DNA of 64,000 nucleotides from Candidatus Regiella endosymbiont of Tuberolachnus salignus (GTDB lineage Bacteria; Pseudomonadota; Gammaproteobacteria; Enterobacterales; Enterobacteriaceae): NCBI RefSeq assembly GCF_964020115.1, contig NZ_OZ026542.1, positions 1,877,436 to 1,941,435 of the forward strand, read 5' to 3'. Shown piece by piece: positions 46,488 to 57,946 of this stretch (position 1 is its first letter; each line of letters starts with the position of its first letter). The notes under the pieces were generated by a model. It saw only the letters and a program-made list of their open reading frames with translations, ran no database searches and was not told where the DNA came from. The position numbers and the translations under genes were made by a program.

Positions 46488-46577
46488 TCACGCCGAGATG
46501 TAAACAATGCTCTCATAGCATAGATAGGTATTGAATTTGCCTAAACAGTGTTTTTATCGCTTTATTCCAGGAAAATT

Positions 46578-49229
46578 ATGAGTAAGAGTACCGCTGAGAT
46601 CCGTCAAATGTTTCTCGATTTCTTCCATAGTAAAGGACACCAGGTCGTAGCAAGCAGCTCGTTGGTTCCTCACAATGATCCTACCCTGTTATTTACCAAC
46701 GCGGGTATGAATCAATTTAAAAACGTTTTTTTGGGTTTAGAACAAATTGACTCTGTCCGCGCCACCAGCTCTCAGCGTTGTATCCGTGCCGGAGGTAAAC
46801 ATAATGATCTCGAAAATGTAGGTTATACCGCGCGTCATCACACCTTTTTCGAAATGCTAGGTAACTTCAGTTTTGGTGATTATTTTAAATCTGAAGCCAT
46901 TCATTTTGCTTGGGAACTATTAACCAGTGAACAGTACTTTCATTTACCCAAAGATAAACTTTGGATAACCGTATATAAAACTGATGATAAAACTTATCGT
47001 ATCTGGGCTGACGAAGTGGGTATCCCCGCCGAAAGAATTATTCGGATTGGGGATAACAAAGGAGGGGCATTTGCCTCAGATAACTTTTGGCAAATGGGAG
47101 ACACCGGCCCTTGCGGTCCTTGCACTGAAATTTTCTACGATCATGGTGATCACCTTTGGGGAGGTCCCCCCGGCAGCCCTGAAGAAGAGGGTGACCGCTA
47201 TATCGAAATTTGGAATATCGTGTTTATGCAATTTAATCGTCAGCTCGATGGGACGATGCTAGCGTTACCCCAGCCCTCAGTAGATACCGGTATGGGGCTA
47301 GAACGTATTGCGGCGGTATTGCAACAGGTTAACTCCAACTATGAAATTGATTTATTCCGTGATTTGATTAAAGCCATCGCCGAAATTACCGCTGTTAGCG
47401 ATTTATCCAACCAATCTTTACGGGTGATTGCGGATCATATTCGTTCCTGTGCTTTTTTAATTGCTGATGGGGTGATGCCGTCAAACGAAAATCGGGGCTA
47501 TGTTTTACGACGCATCATCCGTAGAGCCATTCGCCATGGCCATATGTTGGGCATAAAAAGCGTTTTTTTCTACAAACTGGTGGCGCCATTAATTTCCGTG
47601 ATGGGATCAGCGGCAGAAGCATTGAAACAGCAGCAATCATTGATTGAACAATGGCTAAAAACCGAAGAAGAGCAGTTCGCTCGCACTTTAGAGCGTGGTC
47701 TGGCCTTATTAGATGAAGAACTCAGCAAAATAACTGGGGATACGCTGGCGGGTGAAACGGCTTTCCGTTTATATGACACCTATGGTTTTCCGCTCGATCT
47801 TACCGCAGATGTCTGTCGTGAGCGTCACCTAAAGGTTGATGAAGCGGGTTTTGAACGGGCGATGGCAGCACAACGTCTTCGCGCACGGGATTCGAACGTT
47901 TTTGCCACTGATTATAATAATTTGATAAAAGTAGAGGGGAAAAGCGAATTTTCTGGCTATGAACACCAACATCTACAGCAGCAGGCTCTCATCATTGCGC
48001 TAATTCATAATGGCAAAGCAGTGGATGAAATTCATTTCAGTGACAAAGCTGCTCCTGACGAAGAAATTTTAGTGATTTTGGATAAAACGCCCTTTTATGC
48101 TGAATCCGGCGGACAAGTGGGTGACAGCGGTAAATTAGTGAATGATAGCGCGCATTTTACCGTGCGAGATACGCAAAAACATGGCGCCACTATCGCCCAT
48201 GTAGGGCAGCTCACGACAGGCTGTTTACGAATCGGAGAGAATATTAATGCCGCTGTTGATGCTGAGCGACGTCATCGTATTCGCTTAAATCATTCAGCAA
48301 CACATTTGTTGCATGCCGCCTTGCGTCAAACCTTGGGTCAGCATGTTGCTCAAAAAGGCTCTCTAGTCAATGACCACTACTTGCGCTTCGATTTTTCTCA
48401 TTCTCAGGCGATGACGAAAGCGCAAATTCAGCAAGTTGAACTTCAAGTGAATGCTGAAATTCGCGCTAATCTGCCTATCGAAACAAAAATTATGGCGTTA
48501 GAAGAGGCTAAAAAAACAGGGGCGATGGCATTTTTCGGTGAAAAATACAGCGATAAGGTGCGGGTGCTCACCATGGGAACTTTTTCTATTGAGCTTTGCG
48601 GGGGAACCCATACTAACCGTACCGGTGATATCGGTTTATTCCGTATTACTGCTGAATCAGCGACGGCGGCGGGGATTCGTCGTATCGAAGCAGTAACCGG
48701 TGAAGCGGCAATGACATTGTTACATCAGGAAAGTCATTTATTACATAAGATCTCGTATCAACTAAAAGGCGATAGCAGTAATCTGCTTGATAAAATTAGT
48801 AAAATACAGGAGCACAATAAAAATTTAGAGCAGGAATTACAACAGCTTAAAGCGCAACAAGCTAAGCAGAAAAGTATCTCCTTATCCGATAGTGCACAAC
48901 AGATAAAAGGAGGCAAACTCCTGGTAAAACAGGTGGATAATATTGCGCCAGAAATGCTGAAAACCCTTATCGATTCACTAAAACAAGAATTAAAGTCAGC
49001 CATTATTGTTTTGGCGACGAAGCAAGATAATAAAGTTAATGTGATCGTCGGAGTGACTAAAAATCTCACTGATAAAATCAAGGCGGGTGAATTGGTCACT
49101 GATCTTGCCAAGCAATTGGGGGGTAAAGGCGGTGGACGAGCAGAGATGGCGATGGGCGGAGGAACGAATGTAGCGACGCTCCCAGCGGCATTAGCTAGCG
49201 TGCGAGCGTGGGTGGATGCGCGATTATAG
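46578..49229 (+). CDS. alaS: Alanyl-tRNA synthetase
   Basis: 883 residues (E. coli 876). Class II synthetase: the N-terminal catalytic domain has [16 protein letters not shown] and [18 protein letters not shown]; the editing domain has zinc ligands in [11 protein letters not shown] and [13 protein letters not shown]; the C-terminal C-Ala domain ends [15 protein letters not shown] 46578 is preceded by AGGA and gives [12 protein letters not shown], the family start. Confidence 0.97.
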   Translation: MSKSTAEIRQMFLDFFHSKGHQVVASSSLVPHNDPTLLFTNAGMNQFKNVFLGLEQIDSVRATSSQRCIRAGGKHNDLENVGYTARHHTFFEMLGNFSFGDYFKSEAIHFAWELLTSEQYFHLPKDKLWITVYKTDDKTYRIWADEVGIPAERIIRIGDNKGGAFASDNFWQMGDTGPCGPCTEIFYDHGDHLWGGPPGSPEEEGDRYIEIWNIVFMQFNRQLDGTMLALPQPSVDTGMGLERIAAVLQQVNSNYEIDLFRDLIKAIAEITAVSDLSNQSLRVIADHIRSCAFLIADGVMPSNENRGYVLRRIIRRAIRHGHMLGIKSVFFYKLVAPLISVMGSAAEALKQQQSLIEQWLKTEEEQFARTLERGLALLDEELSKITGDTLAGETAFRLYDTYGFPLDLTADVCRERHLKVDEAGFERAMAAQRLRARDSNVFATDYNNLIKVEGKSEFSGYEHQHLQQQALIIALIHNGKAVDEIHFSDKAAPDEEILVILDKTPFYAESGGQVGDSGKLVNDSAHFTVRDTQKHGATIAHVGQLTTGCLRIGENINAAVDAERRHRIRLNHSATHLLHAALRQTLGQHVAQKGSLVNDHYLRFDFSHSQAMTKAQIQQVELQVNAEIRANLPIETKIMALEEAKKTGAMAFFGEKYSDKVRVLTMGTFSIELCGGTHTNRTGDIGLFRITAESATAAGIRRIEAVTGEAAMTLLHQESHLLHKISYQLKGDSSNLLDKISKIQEHNKNLEQELQQLKAQQAKQKSISLSDSAQQIKGGKLLVKQVDNIAPEMLKTLIDSLKQELKSAIIVLATKQDNKVNVIVGVTKNLTDKIKAGELVTDLAKQLGGKGGGRAEMAMGGGTNVATLPAALASVRAWVDARL

Positions 49230-49307
49230 ATACAGCCTTGGCCTTTCAAGCCACCGCGTTGTTGGCTGCGGGTGTTCGCCTAGCGGCAACTTGAAAGGCC
49301 AAGGGAG
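49230..49307 (+). repeat. ERIC-like repeat after alaS
   Basis: Arms CCTTGGCCTTTCAAG and CTTGAAAGGCCAAGG: two positions differ from other copies, and both arms changed together. It starts directly after the alaS stop codon. The interior is shortened. Confidence 0.75.
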
Positions 49308-49310
49308 TAA

Positions 49311-49363
49311 ACCTCTTTCGAAACCTACTGCATAACGCAGAATTCACGCCACGCAGTAGGTTA
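49311..49363 (+). repeat. Short family-2 repeat
   Basis: ACCTCTTTCGAAACCTACTG, CATAACGCAGAATTCACGCC, ACGCAGTAGGTT. An internally deleted family-2 copy whose CCTACTG/CAGTAGG arms pair. Confidence 0.6.
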
Positions 49364-49389
49364 TTAGTGAGCAGTGAGGAATTTGACAC

Positions 49390-49914
49390 ATGAAGCGACA
49401 AAAAAATAACGATAACAATGATGATGATGAAATTATTTGGGTAAGTAAAAGCGAAATAAAACGCGATGCCGAAGCACTGAAAGATCTCGGTAGTGAATTA
49501 GTTAACCTCAGTAAAAATGTATTGGAACGTATTCCATTAGACGAAGAACTGCTGGCCGCTATCCAATTAGCCCAAAAGATTGATAAAGGCGCGCACCGAC
49601 GCCAAATTCAACTTATTGGTAAATTATTACGGAAGCGTGAGATAGAGCCCATTCAGACCGCGTTGGATAAAATAAAAAACCGCCACAATCAACAAGTTTT
49701 TCTGTTCCATAAACTAGAAACACTGCGTGATGATTTAATTCATAAAGGGGACGAAGCTATGCCTAGCGTATTAGCACTTTATCCTGAAATTGATCGTCAG
49801 CAATTACGCAACCTCATCCGCAATGCGCAAAAAGAAAAGACAACCAACAAACCAGCAAAATCATCCCAACACATTTTTCAATGCCTACGTGAGCAAGCAG
49901 AAAAAAATCAATAG
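49390..49914 (+). CDS. darP: Ribosome-associated protein DarP (YjgA)
   Basis: 174 residues (E. coli 183). Helical protein that binds 50S precursors late in assembly. [50 protein letters not shown] and [12 protein letters not shown] are conserved; the N-terminal acidic stretch is shorter. In E. coli it is next to pmbA, partner of TldD; pmbA is not here, though tldD lies 1.5 kb away. Confidence 0.92.
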   Translation: MKRQKNNDNNDDDEIIWVSKSEIKRDAEALKDLGSELVNLSKNVLERIPLDEELLAAIQLAQKIDKGAHRRQIQLIGKLLRKREIEPIQTALDKIKNRHNQQVFLFHKLETLRDDLIHKGDEAMPSVLALYPEIDRQQLRNLIRNAQKEKTTNKPAKSSQHIFQCLREQAEKNQ

Positions 49915-49925
49915 ACCCCTAGGTG

Positions 49926-49942
49926 CTTAGCGCTGAGCTAAG
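49926..49942. terminator. Hairpin between convergent darP and yhcO
   Basis: CTTAGC-GCTGA-GCTAAG, perfect 6 bp stem in the short gap between the two converging genes. No T-run, so terminator function is uncertain. Confidence 0.35.
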
Positions 49943-49962
49943 AGGAGACGGCGCGAGTTTCG

Positions 49963-50241
49963 CTAAGCCGTCATGCTAAAGCGCAAGCGTCCTGACAACT
50001 CTTGTTCTGCTTCAGAAAATACTCGCGCAAGATCAATAAAATGCCGTGCTCTATCTCGATTGAAATGAATAAATTCAATTTTTACCGGTAAACTAATGCC
50101 ACCGCCGGTCAACATATCCCACAATGCATCCAAATTAGCGCCAAAATCGTCATCCAGTGCAAACTGGCGAATAAACTCAACATAAAAGGTCGCGACATCG
50201 GGAATATGGTCAAAATCAAATATCACTTTCATTATTTTCAT
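49963..50241 (-). CDS. yhcO: Barstar-family ribonuclease inhibitor YhcO
   Basis: 92 residues of the barstar fold. DDDFGANLDALWDMLTGGG is very like the barnase-contacting helix of Bacillus barstar (NLDALWD, with Asp39 in ALWD), followed by LPVKIEFIHF. The gene overlaps the preceding ribonuclease by four bases (ATGA), so the inhibitor is probably made coupled to the enzyme. An alternative ATG lies three codons downstream. In E. coli yhcO is present without a barnase partner. Confidence 0.88.
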   Translation of the reverse strand: MKIMKVIFDFDHIPDVATFYVEFIRQFALDDDFGANLDALWDMLTGGGISLPVKIEFIHFNRDRARHFIDLARVFSEAEQELSGRLRFSMTA

Positions 50242-50720
50242 TGATCGATTGACTCCAACAAAACGAAGTTTTTGTAATGATTCTGGGTGAGATAAATCAA
50301 ACCATCGTTAGAATATAACAACCGTTCGCTTCCCCGATGACCACATTTATAATTCACATCTGCTTCATGCCAAATACGCCCGCGTGCCTCAGGGAGCTGC
50401 CGTTCACGGTTAGAAAAAAGATCACCACCAATGGCTTTACCCGGCAGTATCTGGCACAAGTTTCCTTTGCGTGCATCCCAACCTAGCTCGCGCGCTTGTT
50501 TCTTCGTGATATAAAAATGAGGTAAACGATGATGTTGCTTTAAATAATTGGCTATGCGTCTATCTTCCGTCAATTGTTCGATAGAGACAGGGTGCGCAGA
50601 AATTTTTACTGCTGAGCTAGGATCCTCTGGAGCGATCTGGTCTGTTTTTGACACTATCATTACAACAGCCACTACGGATAACATTATCATCAGTAAAATA
50701 GACCAGAATTTTTTATTCAT
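50238..50720 (-). CDS. Barnase-like guanyl-specific ribonuclease with N-terminal membrane segment
   Basis: 160 residues. Residues 7-23 are a hydrophobic segment (signal peptide or anchor); residues 50-157 align with barnase. Catalytic residues are all present: Glu119 (RIWHEADVNY), Arg129 and Arg133 (HRGSERLLYSND), His148 (TQNHYKNF), with the same spacing as barnase Glu73, Arg83, Arg87 and His102. YITKKQARELGW and GGDLFSNRERQLP are also conserved. The ribosome site GGAAAGGGAG precedes ATG 50720. Exported activity with a cytoplasmic barstar is the expected arrangement. Such pairs occur in other enterics near tldD; whether this one is active is untested. Confidence 0.9.
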   Translation of the reverse strand: MNKKFWSILLMIMLSVVAVVMIVSKTDQIAPEDPSSAVKISAHPVSIEQLTEDRRIANYLKQHHRLPHFYITKKQARELGWDARKGNLCQILPGKAIGGDLFSNRERQLPEARGRIWHEADVNYKCGHRGSERLLYSNDGLIYLTQNHYKNFVLLESIDQ

Positions 50721-50734
50721 CTCCCTTTCCTTAA

Positions 50735-50774
50735 TATGTACCCTTCGGCCGCCGTAGAAAGACGAAGGGTACAT
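50735..50774. repeat. 40 bp mini ERIC-like hairpin
   Basis: ATGTACCCTTCG, a 15-base interior and CGAAGGGTACAT: only the outer arms of the element remain, with A/T covariation (GTACCC/GGGTAC instead of ATACCC/GGGTAT). It lies between tldD and the ribonuclease gene. Confidence 0.65.
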
Positions 50775-50780
50775 GCTGAT

Positions 50781-52229
50781 TTAAGCGGTGCCACCGACTG
50801 TCAAATTATCCAGTTTCAGCGTAGGCTGCCCGACACCTACAGGTACGCTTTGCCCGTCTTTGCCACAAACACCAATACCTTTATCGAAGGCCAAGTCATT
50901 ACCAACCATTGAAATTTGCTGCATAGCTTCAATGCCGGAACCAATCAAAGTCGCGCCTTTCACTGCCTGAGTCTTTTTACCGTTTTCAATTAAATACGCT
51001 TCTGAGGTTGAAAAGACAAATTTGCCTGAGGTGATATCTACCTGCCCACCCGAGAAATTCGGGGCATACAGGCCATATTCTACACTCTCAATGATTTCTT
51101 CCGGCGTTGATCGTCCCGCTAACATATAGGTATTCGTCATACGAGGCATCGGCAAATGAGCATAAGACTCCCGACGACCATTACCTGTTGCTGCCATCCC
51201 CATTAACCGTGCATTCAGTTTATCTTGCATGTAACCTTTTAAAATGCCGTTTTCAATCAAAATATTATACTGACCTGGCACCCCTTCATCATCAATGGCC
51301 AGTGAACCACGAAGGTTCGACAAGGTACCATCGTCAACCACAGTACAGAGTTCAGAAGTAACCATTTTTTCTATTTTTCCACTAAATACAGAACTGCCTC
51401 GGCGATTAAAATCGCCTTCCAAACCGTGACCTACTGCTTCATGTAGCAATACCCCTGGCCAACCAGCACCTAACACCACTGGCATGGTACCAGCAGGAGC
51501 AGCGATAGCATCAAGATTAACCAAGGCGATTCGAACGGCTTCTTTAGCAAAAGTATCAACTCGCTCTTCACCATCAACAGATTCAAAAAAATAATCATAA
51601 CTACAACGTCCACCCCCACCACAACTACCCCGTTCACGCTTACCGTTGGCATCTTCTACCAAAACATTCACGGATAAACGAACCAACGGACGTACATCAG
51701 CCGCCAGGGTGCCATCAGTGGCGGCGACTAAAATCAATTCATAAACACCGGTTAAGCTAGCGGTCACTTCTTTTACCCGCTTATCTACAGCACGCGCCAC
51801 CCTATCGACCCGATGCAACAACTCAATTTTTTTTTCACGATCATAATTTGTTAATGGATCTAACGACGAATAACGGCTGGGATAAGAAACTTCACGCAAC
51901 AGGGGTATTTGACTTGTCCCATTTTCTTTAACGATGCTACGAGCCGCTTGTGCACTTTGTTGTAATGCCTTTAAGGTAATTTGGTCTGCATAAGCAAATC
52001 CGGTTTTTTCACCGCTGATCGCGCGCACCCCAACGCCTTGGTCAATATGATAAGAGCCTTCTTTAATCAAGCTGTCTTCCAATACCCAAGCTTCATGATA
52101 GCTGGATTGAAAATAAAGATCGGCGTAATCAAGAGCGCGTTCTGTCAACTGGCTTAATACTGAAAACAGATCCTGATGGGTCAGCGTATTAGGAGTAAGT
52201 AGCTGATCGCTGACAGAAGTAAGACTCAT
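50781..52229 (-). CDS. tldD: Metalloprotease TldD
   Basis: 482 residues (E. coli 481). TldD and its partner TldE/PmbA process microcin B17 and degrade CcdA; TldD carries the zinc site [12 protein letters not shown] (HExxxH). The N-terminal [14 protein letters not shown] and C-terminal [16 protein letters not shown] match. ATG 52229 ([11 protein letters not shown]) is the family start; the frame extends upstream only through the repeat. pmbA is not in the window. yhdP, normally adjacent, is absent. Confidence 0.95.
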   Translation of the reverse strand: MSLTSVSDQLLTPNTLTHQDLFSVLSQLTERALDYADLYFQSSYHEAWVLEDSLIKEGSYHIDQGVGVRAISGEKTGFAYADQITLKALQQSAQAARSIVKENGTSQIPLLREVSYPSRYSSLDPLTNYDREKKIELLHRVDRVARAVDKRVKEVTASLTGVYELILVAATDGTLAADVRPLVRLSVNVLVEDANGKRERGSCGGGGRCSYDYFFESVDGEERVDTFAKEAVRIALVNLDAIAAPAGTMPVVLGAGWPGVLLHEAVGHGLEGDFNRRGSSVFSGKIEKMVTSELCTVVDDGTLSNLRGSLAIDDEGVPGQYNILIENGILKGYMQDKLNARLMGMAATGNGRRESYAHLPMPRMTNTYMLAGRSTPEEIIESVEYGLYAPNFSGGQVDITSGKFVFSTSEAYLIENGKKTQAVKGATLIGSGIEAMQQISMVGNDLAFDKGIGVCGKDGQSVPVGVGQPTLKLDNLTVGGTA

Positions 52230-52270
52230 ATTTTTATCACTCTTTATCTGATTAATTTTTAATGGATTGA

Positions 52271-52397
52271 TATACCCTTCGCCTTTGAAACCGCCGTGTT
52301 GTTGGCTGCGAGCCCTCGCCCGAATCATGTAGTCTGTCTACACTCATCGGGTCTCACGCCCTGGCAGCCCAAGGCAACTTAAAAGACACAGGGTATA
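52271..52397 (+). repeat. ERIC-like repeat in place of yhdP
   Basis: Arms TATACCCTTCGCCTTTGAAA and TTAAAAGACACAGGGTATA. The inner hairpin is TGTAG-TCTGT-CTACA here and CGTAG-TATAT-CTACG in most copies, a paired change. It lies between rng and tldD, where E. coli has the large gene yhdP. Confidence 0.78.
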
Positions 52398-52412
52398 AGC
52401 ATTTTATACTGA

Positions 52413-53879
52413 TTACATCATCACGACGTTAAAATTTTCTTGGCTATAAAGGGGGTTAATCTGTATTTTTATCGACTTACCTACAAAATTCGCGGTTTCT
52501 GTTAATGCACCAAATTCTTTGCTCTGTAGTTTTTCACCTACAGAAGGAGAGGCAGAAACGACAAAACCATTGGCATCATTGTTACGATGCATCTCAACAA
52601 TTTTTCTTAAAATTTCATAGCACACTGTTTCTGCTGATTTCACTCTACCCTGCCCTTGACAAGTTAAGCAATCATGGCAGAGCACCTGTCCAATACTTTC
52701 ACGAGTACGTTTACGTGTCATTTCTACCAGTCCAAGCGGAGAAAAACCACTAATCGTGGTTTTCACTCGATCCTTGCTTAACGCTTCTTGCAAAGACTTT
52801 AATACTGATTCACGATGCTGTTTATTATGCATATCAATAAAATCAATGATGATGATCCCTCCCAAATTACGTATCCGTAACTGACGTGCAATAGCTTGGG
52901 TGGCTTCAAGATTGGTATTGAAGATAGTTTCATCAAGATTATGATAACCCACAGAGGAACCCGTATTAATATCAATAGTCGTCAGGGCTTCCGTTTGATC
53001 AATAATTAAATAACCGCCCGACTTCAAAATAACTTTCCGATTCAATGAGCGTTGAATTTCATTTTCAACATTATACTTCTCGAAGAGAGGCTGACTAGCG
53101 GTGTAATGCTGCAATTTTGACTTTATTTCTGGAATATATTTACCCGTAAACGCCAAAAGCGAGTCATAAGTTAATTTAGAATCAATTAGAATGTGATCTA
53201 ATTCGGTAACAGCAAAATCACGCAATATACGCGAAGAGAGGGGGTATTCAGCATAAAGTTGGCGGATTTTTGCATGATTACATTTTTTCTTTGCCAGCAC
53301 GTCCTGCCATAAACGTTGAAGAAAGAGCACATCAGCTGATAATTTTTCTTCACAAATATTTTCAGCGGCAGTACGGATAATAAATCCCAGTGTTTGATCA
53401 CAGGACAAAGTAACAATATTTTTTAAACGTTCACGTTCTTTTTCATTTTTAATGCGCTGAGAAACACCAACATGTTGAACGCCAGGCATCATGACTAAAT
53501 ATCGAGAGGGCAAACGGATATCCTTTGTTAACAGAGCACCCTTGCTACCCAGCGGATCTTTAACTACTTGCACCATTAAATATTGGCCTTGATAAACTTG
53601 CCGGGTAATGTCAGATGATTGAAAATGATGGGATTCATTTTTTTTCATCCTGTCAGGTGTTATCTCCTTAGCATGAAGAAATCCAGCCTTATCCAAACCA
53701 ATATCAATAAAAGCAGCCTGTATCCCTGGTAAAACTCGCTTAACATGACCTTGATAAATATTGCCGACAATGCCTCTTTTTGCTTCACGTTCAATATGAA
53801 TCTCTTGTAAAACGCCCTCCTCGAGATAGGCCAGCCGTGTTTCTGATGCTGTAACATTGATCAATAATGTGGTGGTCAT
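52413..53879 (-). CDS. rng: Ribonuclease G
   Basis: 488 residues (E. coli 489). Endonuclease of the RNase E/G family that matures the 5' end of 16S rRNA. The N-terminal S1 domain (GNIYQGHVKRVLPGIQAAFIDIGLD) is followed by the RNase H-like catalytic part with metal-binding aspartates in TTIDINTGS and IIIDFIDM, and the zinc-link CHDCLTC. ATG 53879 with GGGAG upstream is chosen. The upstream neighbour yhdE (maf) is missing, so rng now follows mreD directly. Confidence 0.95.
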   Translation of the reverse strand: MTTTLLINVTASETRLAYLEEGVLQEIHIEREAKRGIVGNIYQGHVKRVLPGIQAAFIDIGLDKAGFLHAKEITPDRMKKNESHHFQSSDITRQVYQGQYLMVQVVKDPLGSKGALLTKDIRLPSRYLVMMPGVQHVGVSQRIKNEKERERLKNIVTLSCDQTLGFIIRTAAENICEEKLSADVLFLQRLWQDVLAKKKCNHAKIRQLYAEYPLSSRILRDFAVTELDHILIDSKLTYDSLLAFTGKYIPEIKSKLQHYTASQPLFEKYNVENEIQRSLNRKVILKSGGYLIIDQTEALTTIDINTGSSVGYHNLDETIFNTNLEATQAIARQLRIRNLGGIIIIDFIDMHNKQHRESVLKSLQEALSKDRVKTTISGFSPLGLVEMTRKRTRESIGQVLCHDCLTCQGQGRVKSAETVCYEILRKIVEMHRNNDANGFVVSASPSVGEKLQSKEFGALTETANFVGKSIKIQINPLYSQENFNVVMM

Positions 53880-53918
53880 ATCATTCTCCCGACCCACCAG
53901 CTAACCTTTCACCAACAT

Positions 53919-54407
53919 CTATTGCACCTCGAATTGACGGCGGATCTTGCGCATCAATAAAAATAACCAAGGCCATAAAATACCATTTATTACACTGCTA
54001 TAAAAAATTTCTGGGCGAAACGAGACATTAATAACCAAAAACTCTGACCAGAACACCACTACATTCATCATAAGAACCAGTAACATCACCATGAGCGCTT
54101 GCTGCCATAACGCCATATTGCGAAATAACTGAAACTTAAAAGCGACAAAATAAGCGACAAAACTCAATCCCAATGCGCGTACGCCAAGGGTTGATCCAAA
54201 AATAAGATCCATAGCTAAGCCGAGAAAAAAGCCAGTACCTACGTTAACACGGTGAGGTAAGGCCATTACCCAGTAAATAAAGACGAGAGTCAACCAGGAG
54301 GGACGAAATAGATAAATTTTTTCAGGCCAAGGTGTAATCTGAAAGATAATCGCAATCAGGAATGATAACCAAATGACCCAACGGCCATAGCTATAAAAGT
54401 AGCTCAT
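53919..54407 (-). CDS. mreD: Rod shape-determining protein MreD
   Basis: 162 residues, the enteric length. Small membrane protein with about five to six helices that joins MreC and MreB in the elongasome. [46 protein letters not shown]-type motif with the conserved Gly/Asp is present. Overlaps the mreC stop by four bases. Confidence 0.95.
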   Translation of the reverse strand: MSYFYSYGRWVIWLSFLIAIIFQITPWPEKIYLFRPSWLTLVFIYWVMALPHRVNVGTGFFLGLAMDLIFGSTLGVRALGLSFVAYFVAFKFQLFRNMALWQQALMVMLLVLMMNVVVFWSEFLVINVSFRPEIFYSSVINGILWPWLFLLMRKIRRQFEVQ

Positions 54408-55501
54408 GGCATTACTGTGCCTTGAACAAGGGGTGTATTCGCCGGAGCACCACTGACTGTGTTAGGGCTGGGATCATCTGATATTAAACCTGTATCAAGC
54501 GTTGCAGGGTGCTGCTTGTCTTCTATTACGTCGGGATGGAGCTTATCATGTGCTTGAGTAGATGACGCTGGATCCATTTCGTTAGATTTTCTTTCATCCC
54601 ATTCAGCACGTATCTGTGTCAAACGCTGTTGCGCCACTTGATGTACAGCATCCGCCGCCGACGGAGGCTTATCATCTCCACGATCACTGGCCCAAAGCAA
54701 TAGTAAATAACGTAGTCGCTGTAAATCAGCGGTAGGCTTAGCGTGAATAACCGTATAAGCACGTTGATTATCTACTTTTACTGAAGTCACTATCGCGACT
54801 GGATAACCTTCAGGAAAACGTCCACCTAACCCAGATGTCACTAACACATCCCCAACACGGATATCCGCATTGCTAAAAAAATGCTCTAACACTAAATCAT
54901 CGCTACAACCCCCGCCAGCAGCAATTACGCGAATATCATTGCGTAATACTTGAACGGGTAAAGCATGCGATATATCGCAGATCAAGACGACACGGCTAGT
55001 AAACTTCCCCACTGCCGTTACCTGGCCGATAACACCGCGGTCACTAATAACCGGCTGCCCTTCGTAAACACCATTACTGCTGCCTTTATCAATGACCACT
55101 TGATCACTATAGGGATCAGTACCGCTAGACATTACCTGAGTGACCATTTTGTATTCATCCTGACGCAAAGGAGAACCCAGCAATTCACGTAATCGGATAT
55201 TTTCATATTTAAATTGTTTTAATAATTGCAGGTCGGAACTTTTTAATAACAGCTCTTGGCGTAATGCCCGATTTTCCAGCTCAAGTTGTTGTCTCGTTGC
55301 TAAGGCTTCAGAAATGCCGTCTAGTAGGCTGCGGGGCACGTTGGCAAGAAAATAGAAGGGGCTAATAGCCGTATCCATGTAAGTTCGTATTTTTATAAAT
55401 GAACTAAAACGGCTATCAACAATAATCAGCGCAATCGCTGCACTAGCAGCAATAAACAATCGTAAAGAAAGGGATGGATCCCGATGAAATATCCGCTTCA
55501 T
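54404..55501 (-). CDS. mreC: Cell shape-determining protein MreC
   Basis: 365 residues (E. coli 367). Bitopic protein: N-terminal membrane helix ([15 protein letters not shown]), coiled-coil around residues 70-110, then the periplasmic beta domain ([45 protein letters not shown]). The C-terminal 80 residues are low complexity and differ from E. coli, as is usual. Confidence 0.95.
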   Translation of the reverse strand: MKRIFHRDPSLSLRLFIAASAAIALIIVDSRFSSFIKIRTYMDTAISPFYFLANVPRSLLDGISEALATRQQLELENRALRQELLLKSSDLQLLKQFKYENIRLRELLGSPLRQDEYKMVTQVMSSGTDPYSDQVVIDKGSSNGVYEGQPVISDRGVIGQVTAVGKFTSRVVLICDISHALPVQVLRNDIRVIAAGGGCSDDLVLEHFFSNADIRVGDVLVTSGLGGRFPEGYPVAIVTSVKVDNQRAYTVIHAKPTADLQRLRYLLLLWASDRGDDKPPSAADAVHQVAQQRLTQIRAEWDERKSNEMDPASSTQAHDKLHPDVIEDKQHPATLDTGLISDDPSPNTVSGAPANTPLVQGTVMP

Positions 55502-55519
55502 AAATTCGGTTTCATAAAT

Positions 55520-56638
<1,119 letters not shown>

Positions 56639-56777
56639 TCAAAATATCCTGCATAAGTGAAAAAAGTGGTTGAGTTACGCACATCGGATACGGTTAAAAT
56701 TGTATAAATTGAAAATTTTCAATAAACATCCATTATCTTAAGTTCTTTTCACATGCCGCCTAGTACAAGGGGTCTAT

Positions 56778-56811
56778 TATAGCCAAATCAGTTTAATTTG
56801 ATTCGGCTATA
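56778..56811. repeat. 34 bp end-only family-3 MITE derivative
   Basis: TATAGCCAAATCAG, TTTAAT, TTGATTCGGCTATA, differing at one base from 44006-44039. It lies five bases from the adjacent ERIC-like unit. Confidence 0.65.
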
Positions 56812-56815
56812 TCTC

Positions 56816-56940
56816 TATACCGTTCGCCTTTGAAGCCGCCGCGTTGTTGGCTGCGAGTGCTCGCCGAATCACGTAGTATATCTACGCTCATCGGTCGGTC
56901 GCCCTGGCAGCCGAAGGCAACTTCAAAGGCGAACGGTATA
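56816..56940 (+). repeat. Full-length ERIC-like repeat upstream of mreB
   Basis: The cleanest copy in the window: 125 bp with near-perfect arms (TATACCGTTCGCCTTTGAAG / CTTCAAAGGCGAACGGTATA), an inner GGCTGC/GCAGCC pairing and the apical CGTAG-TATAT-CTACG hairpin. Confidence 0.85.
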
Positions 56941-57136
56941 TCTTGTTGTAAATCTTTACAACTATAAAGACCGTGGCACGTGCTAAACCTTTTTATTTTA
57001 CTATATTCACGAAAAAATGCTGGAGATGAGGTGTTTCGCTCCTCAGGATACTCCTAATGCTAACTATTTTAACGCCTTCCACACTTTTGAAGCTTAATAT
57101 CACAGCCTTGATTATGCAAAGATCATTTAATTTCTA

Positions 57137-57248
57137 AGAGCCTGTTCCAAATCTTCTTAAGCGACACTTAGACGAGGAAAAAATGAGCGAAAAAGTGCAG
57201 TTTACATAAAATATAATGAGCATTTTGAGCTCGTTTTCGATAAAAGAC
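57137..57248 (+). repeat. Family-4 repeat, copy B
   Basis: AGAGCCTGTTCCAAATCTTC, GACGAGGAAAAAATGAGCG, AATGAGCATTTTGAGCTCG. Same modules in the same order as 6163-6304. Confidence 0.6.
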
Positions 57249-57369
57249 TGCTTGCAAAACCGTAGTTCGTTATGTAAAGCCAAGGCACAAGCAACCTTCG
57301 TTGCCATGCGAGTACATGAGGATTGCGAGCACTGCACAACGCAGAAATTCATACCACGCAATAGGTTAT
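57249..57369 (+). repeat. Family-2 repeat, direct orientation
   Basis: AAAACCGTAGTTCGTTATG, GCAACCTTCGTTGCCATGCG, AGTACATGAGGATTGCGAG, CGCAATAGGTTATT. The GCAAC..GTTGC and CATG..CATG inner hairpins are visible. Confidence 0.7.
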
Positions 57370-57476
57370 TTACCCCTCGTCTTTGAAGCCATGTTAGCTG
57401 CGGGTGATCGCCCTCATGTGTCCACACTCATCAGCTCACACCCTGGCCGCCGGCAACTTCAAAGACGAAGGGTATG
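57370..57476 (+). repeat. ERIC-like repeat downstream of yehS
   Basis: Arms ACCCCTCGTCTTTGAAG and CTTCAAAGACGAAGGGTA: the GTC variant on the left is matched by GAC on the right. Nine bases from the yehS stop codon. Together with the elements from 56778 on it fills most of the mreB-yehS gap. Confidence 0.75.
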
Positions 57477-57484
57477 CAAGAGGT

Positions 57485-57946
57485 TTAACTGCGAATACGT
57501 AGAGTGAGTCCCTTCAAAAAATGGCGTAATAGTTGATCGCCACATAAACGAAAATTTTTACTGCCTTCTTTGCGGAAAAGCGCATTTAATTCCGGTTTGC
57601 TTACAGGAAAATTAACCGAAAGAAAAAGAGCATGCATATCACTATCTTTCAACGAAAAAGCCACCCGTAATTTTTTTAAAAAAATATTATTATTTAATTT
57701 AACTTCAATATTAGGGAGCGGAAATTTATCATTTTTACCACGTTTAAAAAAAATTAAACCATTAAGAAAATGTACCATTACCTCATCAGAGCAATATTGA
57801 TAACCTGCTTCATTGTCTTTTTTAAGAAAACTAATAATATCTAGATTATTAATTTGATAACCTGTTAATTTAATAATGTCGACTATTTTAGTATCATTAA
57901 CATTAAGCATATAGCGAATACTACGTAGTACATCATTATTAATCAT
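57485..57946 (-). CDS. yehS: DUF1456 family protein YehS
   Basis: 153 residues (E. coli YehS 156). Two DUF1456 domains: NDVLRSIRYMLNVND..FLNGLIFFKRGK and NNNIFLKKLRVAFSLKDSDM..CGDQLLRHFLKGL. The family is small, helical and cytoplasmic; its molecular role is not established. The identity is clear, but the sequence is more AT-rich and divergent than its neighbours. Confidence 0.88.
   Translation of the reverse strand: MINNDVLRSIRYMLNVNDTKIVDIIKLTGYQINNLDIISFLKKDNEAGYQYCSDEVMVHFLNGLIFFKRGKNDKFPLPNIEVKLNNNIFLKKLRVAFSLKDSDMHALFLSVNFPVSKPELNALFRKEGSKNFRLCGDQLLRHFLKGLTLRIRS

Noticed and set aside
52230-52328. N-terminal extension of tldD (and similar ones on nuoK, recA, ridA)
   Set aside because: These extensions are translated repeat sequence upstream of the conserved family start.
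57134-57427. 97-codon minus-strand frame between mreB and yehS
   Set aside because: It spans family-4, family-2 and ERIC-like repeats and so has no independent coding origin.
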